Notes: generated from the sequence alone by a model not told the origin. Shown: positions 9,261-18,783, counted from the stretch's first letter. The stretch: DNA of 38,573 bases from CAZMGT01 sp964565895 (GCA_964565895.1 CAZMGT010000036.1:1-38573); one strand, 5' to 3'. Made by a program: numbers and translations.

Positions 9261-10808
9261 ATGCGCTGGCGCGGGGGCTTGCGCTGGGCGCTTTTCGGTG
9301 CGCTGCTCGTCGCGCTTGCCGTGGCGGCAAGGGCGACCGCGGCGGACTGGCCGCAATTGCAAAACGGGCCCACGCGGCCGGGGTATTCGCCGGAGAAGCT
9401 CGCCCCGCCGTTTCGGCCGCTGTGGAAGACGGCTTTTCAGCCGGAGCGCGTCTATCCCGCGACACAGCCGATCGTCTACCGCGGCAAGATTTACATCGGC
9501 ACGGAGTCCGGAAACCTCTACGCGCTTAACGCGAACACGGGGGCGAAGCTTTGGCGCTTTTCGGCGGGCGGGCCCATTTTGCACACCGCAGGGGCGGCCG
9601 AGGGGCGAGTGTTCTTCGCGTGCATGGACGGCTGCGTATACGCCATTTCCGCGGGCGATGGCAAGCTGCTCTGGCGGTTTGACAGCGGGTTAGACACGGG
9701 GTTTTCCACGGCGGTTGCCCTTGCCGACGGCCTGGTTTTCGCGCTAAACCGCGGCGGCGTGGCCTTTGCCCTGGACCAGCAAAGGGGGCGGCTTGTGTGG
9801 CGCCGCGAGTTGGGCGTCCCCCTTCTTCAGTCGCCGGCGTATCTGCCCGCGCAAGGGGCGCGCCATGGCTTGCTCGTGTTTGGCGCGATGGACATGCGCG
9901 TATACGCCCTCGACGGGGGCGACGGCTCGCTCGTTTGGCGCAGCGACAGGCTATATGGCCAGGCGTTTAAGGACTATTGGCCGGTGATTCACAACGGCCG
10001 GGTAATCGTTCGCTCGTTCATCGCCTATCCCAAGCCGCGCATTGCCGCGCGCACGCGCTGGTATTGGCCGGACAACTTTCCCCTAACCTGGGTGGACCCT
10101 AACCCCCTGCGCGAGTGGTATCCCAACGAGGCGGACTGGAAGCTCGCCTCGGAGCACGGGCGCTGGCTACGCGAGCACAGCGACGCCATCGCGCGTGGTG
10201 AGCTGCCCGAGCTGATCATCGAGGCCCAAAAGCGCCTTGTCGCCCACTACTGCGCCCACCCCGAGGACAAGGACATGTTCGTCCTCGACATCAACACCGG
10301 GCGCGAGGCGCAGGTTGTCCCCCATTGGTGCGCGCAGACGATGAACGGGGCGACCTGCCCCCCGTGCGTCGATCGCGAGGGGCTTCTCGTCGTGCCCATC
10401 ATGTTCATCAACAGCCGCTGGGGCCGGCTGGACCTTAAGCGCGGGCTTGTCGTGGACATCCTCTACGATGGCTATACCTACAGCGGCCAGCGCGTGCCTG
10501 AAATGCGCCCGGGATACGCGCCCATCGCCGGCGGGGGAAACACCGACGAAAACGTCATCGTCAGCGCTTGCGATGGGCTGATCTTCTCGTTCCACTGCCA
10601 GGAGAGCAACGCCAACTATACCGGCGTGTGGAGTATGGACCAGCGGCGGTGGTACTCCATCGCCGGGATGGAATGGGGCGAGCTTTCGCACAACACCCAG
10701 GGTGGCGGGGCAAGCGCTCCGGTAATCGCCAACGGCTTGCTCTATCACATGAGCTTCCACTCCGTGCGCGCGTGGCGCCCGGCGGCTCGCGGGGGTGAGG
10801 AGAGATGA
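9261..10808 (+). CDS. Secreted PQQ-type beta-propeller protein
   Basis: I chose the ATG at 9261 (515 residues) because AAGGAGG lies eight bases upstream and a signal peptide (LRWALFGALLVALAVAARATA) follows at once; the frame is open further upstream but that part is out of character. The mature part starts DWPQLQNGPTRPGYS, the usual opening of pyrroloquinoline-quinone-like propellers, and carries repeated blade ends such as LYALNANTGAKLWRF, VYAISAGDGKLLWRF and VYALDGGDGSLVWRS. About 130 residues in the middle (roughly 250-385) interrupt the blade pattern and hold a small Cys cluster (Cys in HWCAQ and TCPPC). Binding of PQQ itself is not implied. The role is probably scaffold or recognition beside the glycosidases. 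Its stop overlaps the next start (ATGA). Confidence 0.85.
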   Translation: MRWRGGLRWALFGALLVALAVAARATAADWPQLQNGPTRPGYSPEKLAPPFRPLWKTAFQPERVYPATQPIVYRGKIYIGTESGNLYALNANTGAKLWRFSAGGPILHTAGAAEGRVFFACMDGCVYAISAGDGKLLWRFDSGLDTGFSTAVALADGLVFALNRGGVAFALDQQRGRLVWRRELGVPLLQSPAYLPAQGARHGLLVFGAMDMRVYALDGGDGSLVWRSDRLYGQAFKDYWPVIHNGRVIVRSFIAYPKPRIAARTRWYWPDNFPLTWVDPNPLREWYPNEADWKLASEHGRWLREHSDAIARGELPELIIEAQKRLVAHYCAHPEDKDMFVLDINTGREAQVVPHWCAQTMNGATCPPCVDREGLLVVPIMFINSRWGRLDLKRGLVVDILYDGYTYSGQRVPEMRPGYAPIAGGGNTDENVIVSACDGLIFSFHCQESNANYTGVWSMDQRRWYSIAGMEWGELSHNTQGGGASAPVIANGLLYHMSFHSVRAWRPAARGGEER

Positions 10809-13165
10809 GAGCGGCGCTGTGTTTAGCGCTTTTTGGGGCCCTCGCTTTAAGCGCAGCGGCCGGCGCGGGGCAAATCCCCACCTCTGTCCCGGGGGAAGTG
10901 ATGGAGCTGCGCCCGGTGGGCGACCAGGGGTTTGTGCACACAGCGGGGCTTGCCCTTGAGCTGTGGTTTAAGGAGCTGCCTGAGCTGCGCTCGCTCTACG
11001 GCGAGGCGCACCTGCGCCTGAAGCGGCGCGTATCGCGTGAGCCGCCGCGGCCCGTGCCCCCGGCGTTTGGCCATATCGCTCCGCCGGGTTGCCGGCGCGT
11101 GGTGCTCGTTGGGCAAAACGCGAGCTGGGTGTCGAACGAAATCGTCTGCGAGGGAAGGCTCGAGGGCGGCAAGAGCGCCGAGCTGCGGGTAACGGTAAGT
11201 CGCCTGTCTCCCGCTGCCGTCGTCGTCTGCGATGCGGGGGCTGTCGAGCTGTTCGTGGGCACGCCGCGCAACAGAATCCCGCGTGTGCTCGCCGCCGCGG
11301 GGGCGAACGTCGCCGTTTCGCCGATGCGCGAGATGACGGTCGTTGCGGCCGGTTGCCGTTGGCTGCTGTTTTGGTTCGCTCGGCCGATTCAGGGGCTGGA
11401 CGATGAAGATGTCCTCCTGCTTGTCGTTCCCTTCGCCCCGCTGCGCGCGATAAGGCCCCTGGCCGATGGCGCGCTGCGCTTGGAGTTTGCCGAGCAAAAG
11501 GCCACGGTCGCTCTGCTCCCCGTATCCGGAGTCGTCCGCCCGAGAATAACCGAGACGCGCCGCTGGGCGAACGACGGCCTCCCGCGCGAGGTCGTCCAGC
11601 GCTGCGACTGGTGGGCGGAGCGGCTGGCGAACTTCCCCGTGGGCGCGGAGGAATCGTTCAGCTATGACGCGCGCGCCGACCGGGTGACCGTGCGCTGCCG
11701 CTTTTCCTATCTCGCTCTACGCAAAAGCGAAAAATACGTTGCGCCGCTTCCGCCGATGCTCGCGCTCGCCGCCCAGCAAGGGTTTGGGAGCGGCGGTTCG
11801 CCGCTTAAGCTCAAGCTGGAGGGCAACCCGCGCGACACCAGCCTACACACTATCTTCGGGCCATACATGGTGTACGACGATGCGCGGGAGTGCGCGTGGT
11901 CGCTTTCCGGCTTGAGCCGCTACGTGAGCGAGGTTCGCAGCACAGGGCCGGAGGTCGGCCCCGCGCGCGAGTTCGAGCAGCGGCTTGCCGCTGAGGTAAG
12001 CAAGGTGCTCGAGGCGGGGCCGCTTGCCCCGTGGGTTTTTCAGGACGAATGCTTCGCCGGCCGCTGCACGCGCCGGACGACGTTTTGGGACAACCCCGCC
12101 GAGAACGTCTACTTCCTCGCCGAGCTTCTCGACGTGCTGCCGCCAGCGGTGCGCGGAAAGCTGCGCAGCTACCTCGCGCAATATGCGGAGAAATATCCTC
12201 CGGAGAAGGTCGCGGCTATTGCCCCGACCGAGGGCGCGCGGCGCGAGTTTTACTACGTCACCGAACAGTTCCTCAGCGCGGAGCAGCGCGAACCCCTCCC
12301 GCCCCCGCTGTATAACATCTACGGCGCTTTCCGGCTGTTTCAGGCAACGGGGCGCAAGCCTAACGCCGAGCAGTGGGCCGCGGCGTGCGACATTCTCGCC
12401 CGCCACGTTACGGGCAGAGACTGGGCTACGCTGTTTGCCTTCCAAGGGCGCGGCGAGCAATGGCCTGCCGTCGTCGCTTGCAACCGCAACTTCGCCGGGC
12501 TTGTGGGCATGGCCCGCCTGGCCCGTGTCCTGGGCGACGCGGAGGCGGAGCGCGTTGCCCTGTGGCAGCTTGCCCAGTGCGCTGCGCTGCGCTTTGCTCT
12601 GGGGCGCTACCGCCGCCAGCTCTACGACATCGGCAAGCTGACGCTCCCCGCAGACCCCGCGTGGCAGGTTAAGGCGCACGTGGGCGACTGGCGGGCGCAC
12701 CTTGTCTCGTATCATTTCACCAAGCCCGAGCACGACATCGACCAAGTGTATAAGCTCGACCAGTTCGAGGTGGCCACGGGCGACTACAACCCGCGCGGTT
12801 GGGCAGCGCTTACCCGGGCCTATCAGCTCCCGTTCCGCTATATTACCCCGGAGCTTGCGCGCTTTTTGGCCGACCACCTAAAGCAGGAGTCGCAGCGGCA
12901 TGTTCAGGTCGTAGCAGAGTATCAGCCGGACTGGTATGCGAGCTGGGCGGAGGCGACGATCGGCTCGGAGCACAACGTAAACCTCCCCTGCGATGCCTAC
13001 ACGAACTTTGTCGCTCGCGCCTGGATCCTGGGCGAGCCGGCCGGGAAGCTAAGGAAGCTCGTGGACGTCCCCTACCTTGCCCGCGGCGACTACTACTATA
13101 TGCACAAGCTCGCCGAGGTGGCCCGCGCGTATCGCGGCATGCGCTGGGAGAAGCTCGCTCAGTAA
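10805..13165 (+). CDS. Large secreted protein of unknown function
   Basis: The protein has 786 residues and a clear signal peptide (ALCLALFGALALSAAAGAG). I do not recognise the family. The first half (about 25-390) is beta-rich with strands ending in Arg/Val pairs. The second half (about 390-786) is helical with many conserved-looking Trp, Tyr and acidic positions (FWDNPAENVYFLAEL, PLYNIYGAFRLF, NLPCDAYTNFVARAWI). A beta-sandwich followed by an alpha/alpha toroid is the layout of many polysaccharide lyases and six-hairpin glycosidases, so a carbohydrate-active role is plausible but unproven. Its start codon overlaps the stop of the propeller gene by four bases (ATGA), pointing to translational coupling. 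Its stop codon region overlaps the convergent sugar-transferase stop by seven bases. Confidence 0.85.
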   Translation: MRAALCLALFGALALSAAAGAGQIPTSVPGEVMELRPVGDQGFVHTAGLALELWFKELPELRSLYGEAHLRLKRRVSREPPRPVPPAFGHIAPPGCRRVVLVGQNASWVSNEIVCEGRLEGGKSAELRVTVSRLSPAAVVVCDAGAVELFVGTPRNRIPRVLAAAGANVAVSPMREMTVVAAGCRWLLFWFARPIQGLDDEDVLLLVVPFAPLRAIRPLADGALRLEFAEQKATVALLPVSGVVRPRITETRRWANDGLPREVVQRCDWWAERLANFPVGAEESFSYDARADRVTVRCRFSYLALRKSEKYVAPLPPMLALAAQQGFGSGGSPLKLKLEGNPRDTSLHTIFGPYMVYDDARECAWSLSGLSRYVSEVRSTGPEVGPAREFEQRLAAEVSKVLEAGPLAPWVFQDECFAGRCTRRTTFWDNPAENVYFLAELLDVLPPAVRGKLRSYLAQYAEKYPPEKVAAIAPTEGARREFYYVTEQFLSAEQREPLPPPLYNIYGAFRLFQATGRKPNAEQWAAACDILARHVTGRDWATLFAFQGRGEQWPAVVACNRNFAGLVGMARLARVLGDAEAERVALWQLAQCAALRFALGRYRRQLYDIGKLTLPADPAWQVKAHVGDWRAHLVSYHFTKPEHDIDQVYKLDQFEVATGDYNPRGWAALTRAYQLPFRYITPELARFLADHLKQESQRHVQVVAEYQPDWYASWAEATIGSEHNVNLPCDAYTNFVARAWILGEPAGKLRKLVDVPYLARGDYYYMHKLAEVARAYRGMRWEKLAQ

Positions 13166-13704
13166 GCCCGCCGGCGGAGGACGGAAAGCGGCGTAAGCAA
13201 GAGCAGCTTTATATCGCTCCACAGGCTGCGCGTGCGCAGATACTCTAGGTCGCTCTCCAGCTTGGCGGGAAGGAGGACCTCCTCGGAGTAGCGGTCGGGG
13301 TCCTCTACCTGCGCCAGGAGCTCCTCCTCGTGGGCAAAGCGCAGTTGTGTCAGGCCGGTGACCCCCGGTCGCGCGAGGAGGACCTGCCGCTGGCGCTCGT
13401 CATAGAGCGCGACGTCGGCGGGAGGCATGGGCCTGGGTCCGACGAAGCTCATCTCGCCGCGCAAAACGTTTATGAGCTGCGGCAGCTCGTCGAGCTTCGC
13501 CTTGCGCAGAATGCGCCCGAGAGGGGTAATTCGCGGGTCGCCGGCGAATGTGTTTGTCCCGCCTAGCTGCTCGGCATTTTGGACCATTGTCCGAAATTTT
13601 AGGATATTAAACTCCCGGCCTCTCTCCCCCACCCTCTTTTGGCGAAAGATGGCCGGCCCGGGGCTTGTCATCCGCACCAGCGCCGCAATGCACAACATGG
13701 GCAC
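13159..13704 (-). CDS. PglC/WcaJ-type sugar-1-phosphate transferase, 5' end disrupted
   Basis: The family moves a sugar-1-phosphate from a nucleotide sugar to polyprenyl phosphate at the membrane, starting glycan assembly. The annotated 181 residues carry the family signature: SPGPAIFRQKRVG, NILKFRTM, the catalytic Asp-Glu pair in KLDELPQ, LRGEMSFVGPRP and ARPGVTGL. The GTG at 13704 falls inside the N-terminal membrane helix, so the start is wrong or the gene is damaged. The frame is open back to 13857 and would encode YYAAKRALDVIVAGALLIVL, the missing helix, yet it has no ATG, GTG or TTG there. An ATG at 13836-13838 reads ATG GGG TAA; one more G in that G tract would give a full-length frame of about 226 residues. 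The gene is last in the minus-strand run. Confidence 0.85.
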   Translation of the reverse strand: MPMLCIAALVRMTSPGPAIFRQKRVGERGREFNILKFRTMVQNAEQLGGTNTFAGDPRITPLGRILRKAKLDELPQLINVLRGEMSFVGPRPMPPADVALYDERQRQVLLARPGVTGLTQLRFAHEEELLAQVEDPDRYSEEVLLPAKLESDLEYLRTRSLWSDIKLLLLTPLSVLRRRAY

Positions 13705-13832
13705 CGCAAGGACGATGAGCAGCGCGCCGGCGACGATAACGTCAAGCGCGCGCTTTGCCGCGTAATAAAACGCGCCCGGGTCGCGCAGCTCATCCGCGTG
13801 CGCCGTGGCTTGGCGCTCTTCCGCCGCGGTTA

Positions 13833-13838
13833 CCCCAT
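13833..13838 (-). other. Probable one-base deletion at start of sugar transferase
   Basis: On the minus strand this reads ATGGGG followed by TAA. A purine-rich stretch containing AGGGCAGG lies about 10 bases upstream. Adding one G to the four-G tract puts this ATG in frame with the uninterrupted upstream part of the sugar transferase, starting M-G-V-T-A-A-E-E-R and running into its membrane helix. It may be a real frameshift, a phase-variable tract or a consensus error. Confidence 0.5.
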
Positions 13839-13889
13839 TGCCCGCGCACCTGCCCTTTTAGATTGAGAATTCGCCCCAACCGCGCTGGT

Positions 13890-15494
13890 CTAGGGCTTCT
13901 TATGTTTGTTAAAGAACGCAAACACCCGGGGCAAGCTCTCCCCGAGCAGCGCGTGCGTGCCCCCGCGTTTTTCCCAATACTCGTAGGTCATCCCCAGCTC
14001 CTTCATCCGGGCGACCATCGCCCGGGCATTTTCCACCGGCGCCTTGGCGTCGCGGTCGCCGTGGCACACGAGCACGGGAATATGGCGCATAGCCTCGAGG
14101 TTAATCTCCTCCGGTCGCGCGCCGCCTGCGGAGACAGGGGCAATTGCCGCCCACATGTCCGGATACTTTGCCGCAAGCCGCCACGTTCCCGTGCCTCCCA
14201 TGGAGTGCCCCATAAGGTATATTCGCCGGTCGTCGATGCGATACTCCGCGCGCACGAGCTTTAGCACATTCATCACGTCCTTTTCGCTCAGCTCGCGCAC
14301 GCGCTTTAAGAACGGGTTTGGCGAAAACTCCTTGGGGATACGCCCATAGCCCCCGCGCGGGCGATAGCCCAGCGGCGAAGCGACGATATAGCCGTGCTTT
14401 TCGGCCAGCTTTTTCATCTGTCCGTTGCGGGCGACGATCATCGCGCTCTCCGATCCTCCCGCGCCGTGCAGCGCCACGATAAGCGGGAACGGCCGCGTGC
14501 CGTCGTAGCTCTGCGGGACGTAGACGCGATAGGGCATAATCTCCCCCGCCTCGGCGAACCAATAGTGCCGCACATGATCGCCTGTGGCGCGATAAAGCGG
14601 GTCGCGCCCCTGCTCGAGCTCGGCAAGCAGCTCGCGCGAGTACTCGATTGCCCGGGCGAAGTCATACTGCCCGGGAACAAGCATGGGCAGGTTAAGGTTT
14701 AGCCGCCGCGCGAAGTCAAAAGGATAGCGAACGGTCGCCTTTGTGCTTTCGTGCCCGGCGATCGCTTGCAGGCGGCGCTCGATCTCCTCCTCCGCCTCGT
14801 GCAGCCCGCGCACCAGCCGCAGGGGCAGGGTTAGCCGCCGCGCCGCTTGGCCGTCTTCCTCGACATCCGCGGCGAGCAAATAGTTGCCATCTGGCACGTC
14901 GCGCAGGTCGAGCGCAAAGGAAAACGGCTGGTCGATTAGGTCGCGCTGAGGAACCTCAAGCCTGTGCAGTTGCTTTATCGGCGGCTTTTTTCGCGGGGTT
15001 TTTCCGTCGAGCAAAACGAGGCGAAGGGCAAGCGGCGACTGCTGCTTATACATCGCCTGATATTCCTGCTCCAGACGCACGACTACCGGCTGCCGCGGGT
15101 CGCAGACGATCATGTTCGTGCGCAGGATAAGCGAGCGCAAGTATTCCTCGCGCGCCGTCCACGGTTTGCCGAGGAGTCGCGCGATGCCTCGGTATACAAG
15201 CTTGCGCGCGACGCTTCTGTTCCCTTGGCGGTAGAGCTGAAACGCTTCGTCCTCGATCTGCTGCAGCTCGCTTGCCAGTTCGCCGGTGGGCTGGGCAGCT
15301 TCTTTTGCCTTGCGAAACATATACGCCAGCCGTTCGAGGAGCATGTGCCCCTGGTTCAGGGCCATCTCTGCCTCGCGCAGGAGCACAGGCGCGCGAAACG
15401 ACTGTTCCTGCGCAGTTTTGCCCTGTGCCGCGCACGGCACAACCAGCAAGCACGTCGCCAGGGCAACCAGCCCCAAGCGCGCAAAGCGTTTCAT
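13890..15494 (-). CDS. Secreted alpha/beta-hydrolase, esterase/PHB-depolymerase-like
   Basis: I chose the ATG at 15494 (534 residues). It follows GGAGGGA and gives a signal peptide (LGLVALATCLLVVPCAAQ); the 20 codons upstream are out of character. The N-terminal 300 residues are mostly helical with no family I can name, and include a short beta domain around 170-240. The catalytic domain covers about 320-534: PLIVALHGAGGS supplies the oxyanion region, GHSMGG holds the nucleophile Ser431, HGDRD offers the acid Asp482, and GGTHAL holds His514. This matches the secreted polyhydroxybutyrate-depolymerase/feruloyl-esterase/prolyl-oligopeptidase-like group. In a glycan-degrading locus, removal of acyl or feruloyl esters is a reasonable guess. 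It lies 118 bp downstream of the first fusion gene. Confidence 0.88.
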   Translation of the reverse strand: MKRFARLGLVALATCLLVVPCAAQGKTAQEQSFRAPVLLREAEMALNQGHMLLERLAYMFRKAKEAAQPTGELASELQQIEDEAFQLYRQGNRSVARKLVYRGIARLLGKPWTAREEYLRSLILRTNMIVCDPRQPVVVRLEQEYQAMYKQQSPLALRLVLLDGKTPRKKPPIKQLHRLEVPQRDLIDQPFSFALDLRDVPDGNYLLAADVEEDGQAARRLTLPLRLVRGLHEAEEEIERRLQAIAGHESTKATVRYPFDFARRLNLNLPMLVPGQYDFARAIEYSRELLAELEQGRDPLYRATGDHVRHYWFAEAGEIMPYRVYVPQSYDGTRPFPLIVALHGAGGSESAMIVARNGQMKKLAEKHGYIVASPLGYRPRGGYGRIPKEFSPNPFLKRVRELSEKDVMNVLKLVRAEYRIDDRRIYLMGHSMGGTGTWRLAAKYPDMWAAIAPVSAGGARPEEINLEAMRHIPVLVCHGDRDAKAPVENARAMVARMKELGMTYEYWEKRGGTHALLGESLPRVFAFFNKHKKP

Positions 15495-15612
15495 GCGAGC
15501 GTTCTCCCTCCACTGGTCCGCGCGAGACGGCAAAGTTTGGGCCAAAAGGTGCAAAGCGGCCGCGCTCCGACGCCCTTGCCGAAGAAGCAGTGTCTTGCGT
15601 TTTGCCCCCTGT

Positions 15613-18600
15613 TTACTCGTTCGCGCCGAAGCAGAGCAAGCGGCTGTCGCGGGTGCACATGTAAAGCCTCCCGCGGGCGGCGATTAGCGTGTCGAACACC
15701 GGCGGCGAAGCGAGGCGATATTCGGCGAGCTTGCTCCCGTCCGCGGGCGAAAACGCGCAAAGCACTCCGCCCTTGCGCCCTTCGAACGCGCCGAGGGGGT
15801 CGTTTGGGTCGAATACATCCGGCGGGCCGGCCACGAACAGCGTTTTGCCGGCAAGCACCATTGCCCTCATGCGCACGGGAACGTTAACCGACCACTTCGG
15901 CGGCCGCGGGCGGGAGAACCCCGGCCCCTTGTCCTTGTTCTCCGCCTTTTTCTCTAACACGGGTTCGTTTTCGTTGTCGTCGGCAAACAGTACGTAGCCG
16001 TCGGTTCCCGGGAAGAACATTGGGCTGTGTACGTTGCGCTTGGTATAGACCTTCACGCCATAGGTCGTGCTCTTGTCGAAGACCAAAATTTGGCCCGCCT
16101 TGGAGGCCAAAATGGCGAAGTAATACCCCGGCCAGCGCGCGGAGTACATCCAAAACGTGCGGTTCCACCACGTGTCGTCGAGCAGGCTCGATGTCGAGAA
16201 TAGATGCAGCCCGACCTGCTTGTCGCCCATCCGCGTAATGCGCGGCGTCTCTTGCTGGACGAGCTCGCGGTTGAACTTTATCTGGCGCATGTAGATATAG
16301 GTGCCGTCGCTCACTAACACTTCCGACAGCGCACCTTCCATGTCAAACGGCCGTCCGACGTCCTTGGTAATGTCCGGCCACGGCCCGCGCACTACCGCTT
16401 CGTAAAGCTTCTCGCCCGTCTGCGGGTTAACGCCGTAAACGTAAATCCCGCCGTCGAGATACGACGAGCGGCCCGCGGCAAAGTAGGCCACGCCGTCGTG
16501 CACGAGCACGCTGCCGTGCACGGGCCAGGCTGACTCAACTTGGCCGAAGGCCACCACCCGGCGCTCCTCCGGCGCCGCGCGGAAGCGCCAGACAAGCTCG
16601 CCGTCGCTTGCGCGCAGGCAATACACCCAACCGTCGGCGCAGCCGAACAGCGCCAGGCCGCGATAGATCGTCGGGGGCGAGTCTATCCGCCCGCCGGCGA
16701 CGAAGTGCCATAGCTCCCTTCCGTTGTCCGCGCTGAGGCACCACAGGGTGTTTTCGTCCACCGAAGCGAGGTAGATCTTGCCTTGGGCAACGACGGGCTG
16801 CGTTAGCTTGCCGGAAAGCGCCGCGCTCCACAGCGGCTTAACCCTCGGCGAGACGGGCGTGGGCGAGGAGCCGCTGCGCTGAATGTCGTGCCGATACGTC
16901 GGCCAATCCTCCGCGGTTGGCTCCTGCTGCTCGAGCGCTGTTTCAAACGCCGGCCCGCGCACAAGCCGCGGCTCCGCCGGGACGCTCCTGCGCGACGGTT
17001 CCGGAGCAAGGGCGTTAAACCCGTTTAGCTTAACGCCAGGGTAGCAGAAGCACTGGTGCGGGGGCATGTAGAGCAACCCGTTGCACGGCATAAACCCCAG
17101 GCGGCAGGGCGCGCGCAGCCAGTCGTGGCGCATGTGCTCGTTCCCCCGCAGGTCCATAAATTCCACGCCGCGCTTGGGGTAAAGGATAAACCGCGCCGTG
17201 GCCTTCCCTCGATAGCAGCGGTAGTGGTGCCCGGGGCTAATGAGGTTGGCGATGTTAATGGTCTTTTTCGGCTCGCCCGTGCGCAGGTCAAGCCCGGTGT
17301 TGCTCCGCCCGGCCCATACCGTGCCCTCGACCACGAAAACTTCCGGCGGATGGGTTACCGCCGGCCCCCGTACCCCGCGGCCGCTCCACAGCAGCTTGCC
17401 CGTCTGCGCGTCAAACGCTTCCAAGCGCTTTGGCCCCGCGAGAAGCACCACCCCGCGGCAAGCGACGAGCGTCTGCTGCGCGCGCCACGTATCGCCCTGC
17501 ACCGCTTGCGTTTTCGCCCGCCAAAGCTCGCTTCCGTCGGCGAGGTTCAGGCAAACCAGGTTGTTGTAGTCGTGGAGGAACACGCGCCCGCCCTCGGCGG
17601 CGAGCGACAGGGGGAGGATTTTGTCAAACCGGCGCCTCCAAAGCACAGCGCCCGTGTCAGGCTTTAACGCCACGACAACGTCGCCCGGCGCTCGCCCGCC
17701 TTGCCCCTCGCCAAGCAGCCGCTCGTTAACGCGCACAACCAGCGTGTCGCCCGAAAAGAGGATCTCGTCCGCGCCGTTTGTTTCTTTAAACTCGGAGATA
17801 ACTCTCCCCGTCGCCCCGTCGAGGACGGAAACCGGCGCGCGATAGGCAAGGGTGACGTAAACCCTATCTCCCTGAGCGACGAGCCTGCGCGGCAAGCTCA
17901 GCGGCGAGCGCACGCGCTGCCCGCGGAGCTTCGTCCAATCCTTCCCCTCAAGCTCGGCGCGCTTCCACTCCGGCCAGCCCCAGGGCCCCATCGGCCGCTT
18001 CCAGAGCAACACGCCGCTAAACGCATCGCGAGCGACAAGCGACCATTTCTCCGGCAGCCGCGGGTCGGTTATCCCCGTTAGCCCCTCGTCGAGGATATAA
18101 AACAGCCGCCCGTTGGCCGAGACCAACGCGCACACCGTCGTGTCTATCTCGTGGCTCCGGCACCACAGCGGCCGCGCCACCCAGTGCATGCGCTTGGGCG
18201 GGCCGACGAGGGTATCTTGGCAAACGGCGTTGTTCGAGGCGTCGTAAAGGTAGTGCGTCCACTGGTCCATTTCCTTGGGCCAGGGTTTTTCCATCTTTTC
18301 CCATCGGCCGCCGCGCTTGACATAGGCCACTCCGCCCGGGGCAAGCACGCGCTGGATCTCGCCGAGCGATATCCCGCCGGGCTCTTCGGCGACGAGGAGG
18401 TTTACCAGGTTCTCCACATAGGGCAGCTTGCTACCGCGCAGCTCGTCCGCGCTGACCTTGCCATATAGCCCTCGCGCGCGAATATACTCTCGCGCTTTGG
18501 CCACATCGCCTGCGTCTTTGTCCAACCCCTGCACGAGGTAGTTGTCGCCCGCGTGCAGGGCAACGGTTAGCCGCCCGTCGCCACAGCCAAGGTGGACGAC

Positions 18601-18762
18601 GAGGCCCCCCTTTACCCCCGTGTCGCGAAGGATCCTCTGCGCCAGTTCCTCCGGGGTTGGGCTTTGGCGCTGCTGCGCGCTGCTAATGTGATAGCTCAAG
18701 ATCGACGATGATACGGCAATTGCCGCTGCAATAGCGAAAATCGCCCACCTGCCGCGGGACAC
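15613..18762 (-). CDS. Exported methyltransferase-like / PQQ-propeller fusion, paralogue 1
   Basis: The GTG start (1049 residues) follows AAGGGAGGA. The protein runs: signal peptide or anchor (6-29), Rossmann methyltransferase-like domain (about 35-150; glycine motif VVHLGCGDG at 55-63, acidic Asp81 ending the second strand, APGGVAYVKR as the late strand), a conserved linker (PWPKEMDQWTHYLYDASNN), then propeller blades to the end. A WPTYRHD block opens a second blade set near residue 640. The motif PPHQCFCY places Cys571 and Cys573 in a spot conserved in all four copies. This copy is the most diverged: it lacks the SPRWSRHHDHMASMS block (reading WCRSHEIDTT) and has an extra loop rich in Lys and Arg around 240-265. 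The cofactor-binding residues look intact although the protein is predicted to be exported. Its function is unknown. Confidence 0.85.
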   Translation of the reverse strand: MSRGRWAIFAIAAAIAVSSSILSYHISSAQQRQSPTPEELAQRILRDTGVKGGLVVHLGCGDGRLTVALHAGDNYLVQGLDKDAGDVAKAREYIRARGLYGKVSADELRGSKLPYVENLVNLLVAEEPGGISLGEIQRVLAPGGVAYVKRGGRWEKMEKPWPKEMDQWTHYLYDASNNAVCQDTLVGPPKRMHWVARPLWCRSHEIDTTVCALVSANGRLFYILDEGLTGITDPRLPEKWSLVARDAFSGVLLWKRPMGPWGWPEWKRAELEGKDWTKLRGQRVRSPLSLPRRLVAQGDRVYVTLAYRAPVSVLDGATGRVISEFKETNGADEILFSGDTLVVRVNERLLGEGQGGRAPGDVVVALKPDTGAVLWRRRFDKILPLSLAAEGGRVFLHDYNNLVCLNLADGSELWRAKTQAVQGDTWRAQQTLVACRGVVLLAGPKRLEAFDAQTGKLLWSGRGVRGPAVTHPPEVFVVEGTVWAGRSNTGLDLRTGEPKKTINIANLISPGHHYRCYRGKATARFILYPKRGVEFMDLRGNEHMRHDWLRAPCRLGFMPCNGLLYMPPHQCFCYPGVKLNGFNALAPEPSRRSVPAEPRLVRGPAFETALEQQEPTAEDWPTYRHDIQRSGSSPTPVSPRVKPLWSAALSGKLTQPVVAQGKIYLASVDENTLWCLSADNGRELWHFVAGGRIDSPPTIYRGLALFGCADGWVYCLRASDGELVWRFRAAPEERRVVAFGQVESAWPVHGSVLVHDGVAYFAAGRSSYLDGGIYVYGVNPQTGEKLYEAVVRGPWPDITKDVGRPFDMEGALSEVLVSDGTYIYMRQIKFNRELVQQETPRITRMGDKQVGLHLFSTSSLLDDTWWNRTFWMYSARWPGYYFAILASKAGQILVFDKSTTYGVKVYTKRNVHSPMFFPGTDGYVLFADDNENEPVLEKKAENKDKGPGFSRPRPPKWSVNVPVRMRAMVLAGKTLFVAGPPDVFDPNDPLGAFEGRKGGVLCAFSPADGSKLAEYRLASPPVFDTLIAARGRLYMCTRDSRLLCFGANE

Positions 18763-18783
18763 GGGTATTCCTCCCTTCGCCGC

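Noticed and set aside
11843..12877. Open frame of 344 codons on the minus strand within the unknown secreted gene
   Set aside because: The plus frame has a signal peptide, a translational overlap with its neighbour and protein-like composition; the minus frame has none of these.
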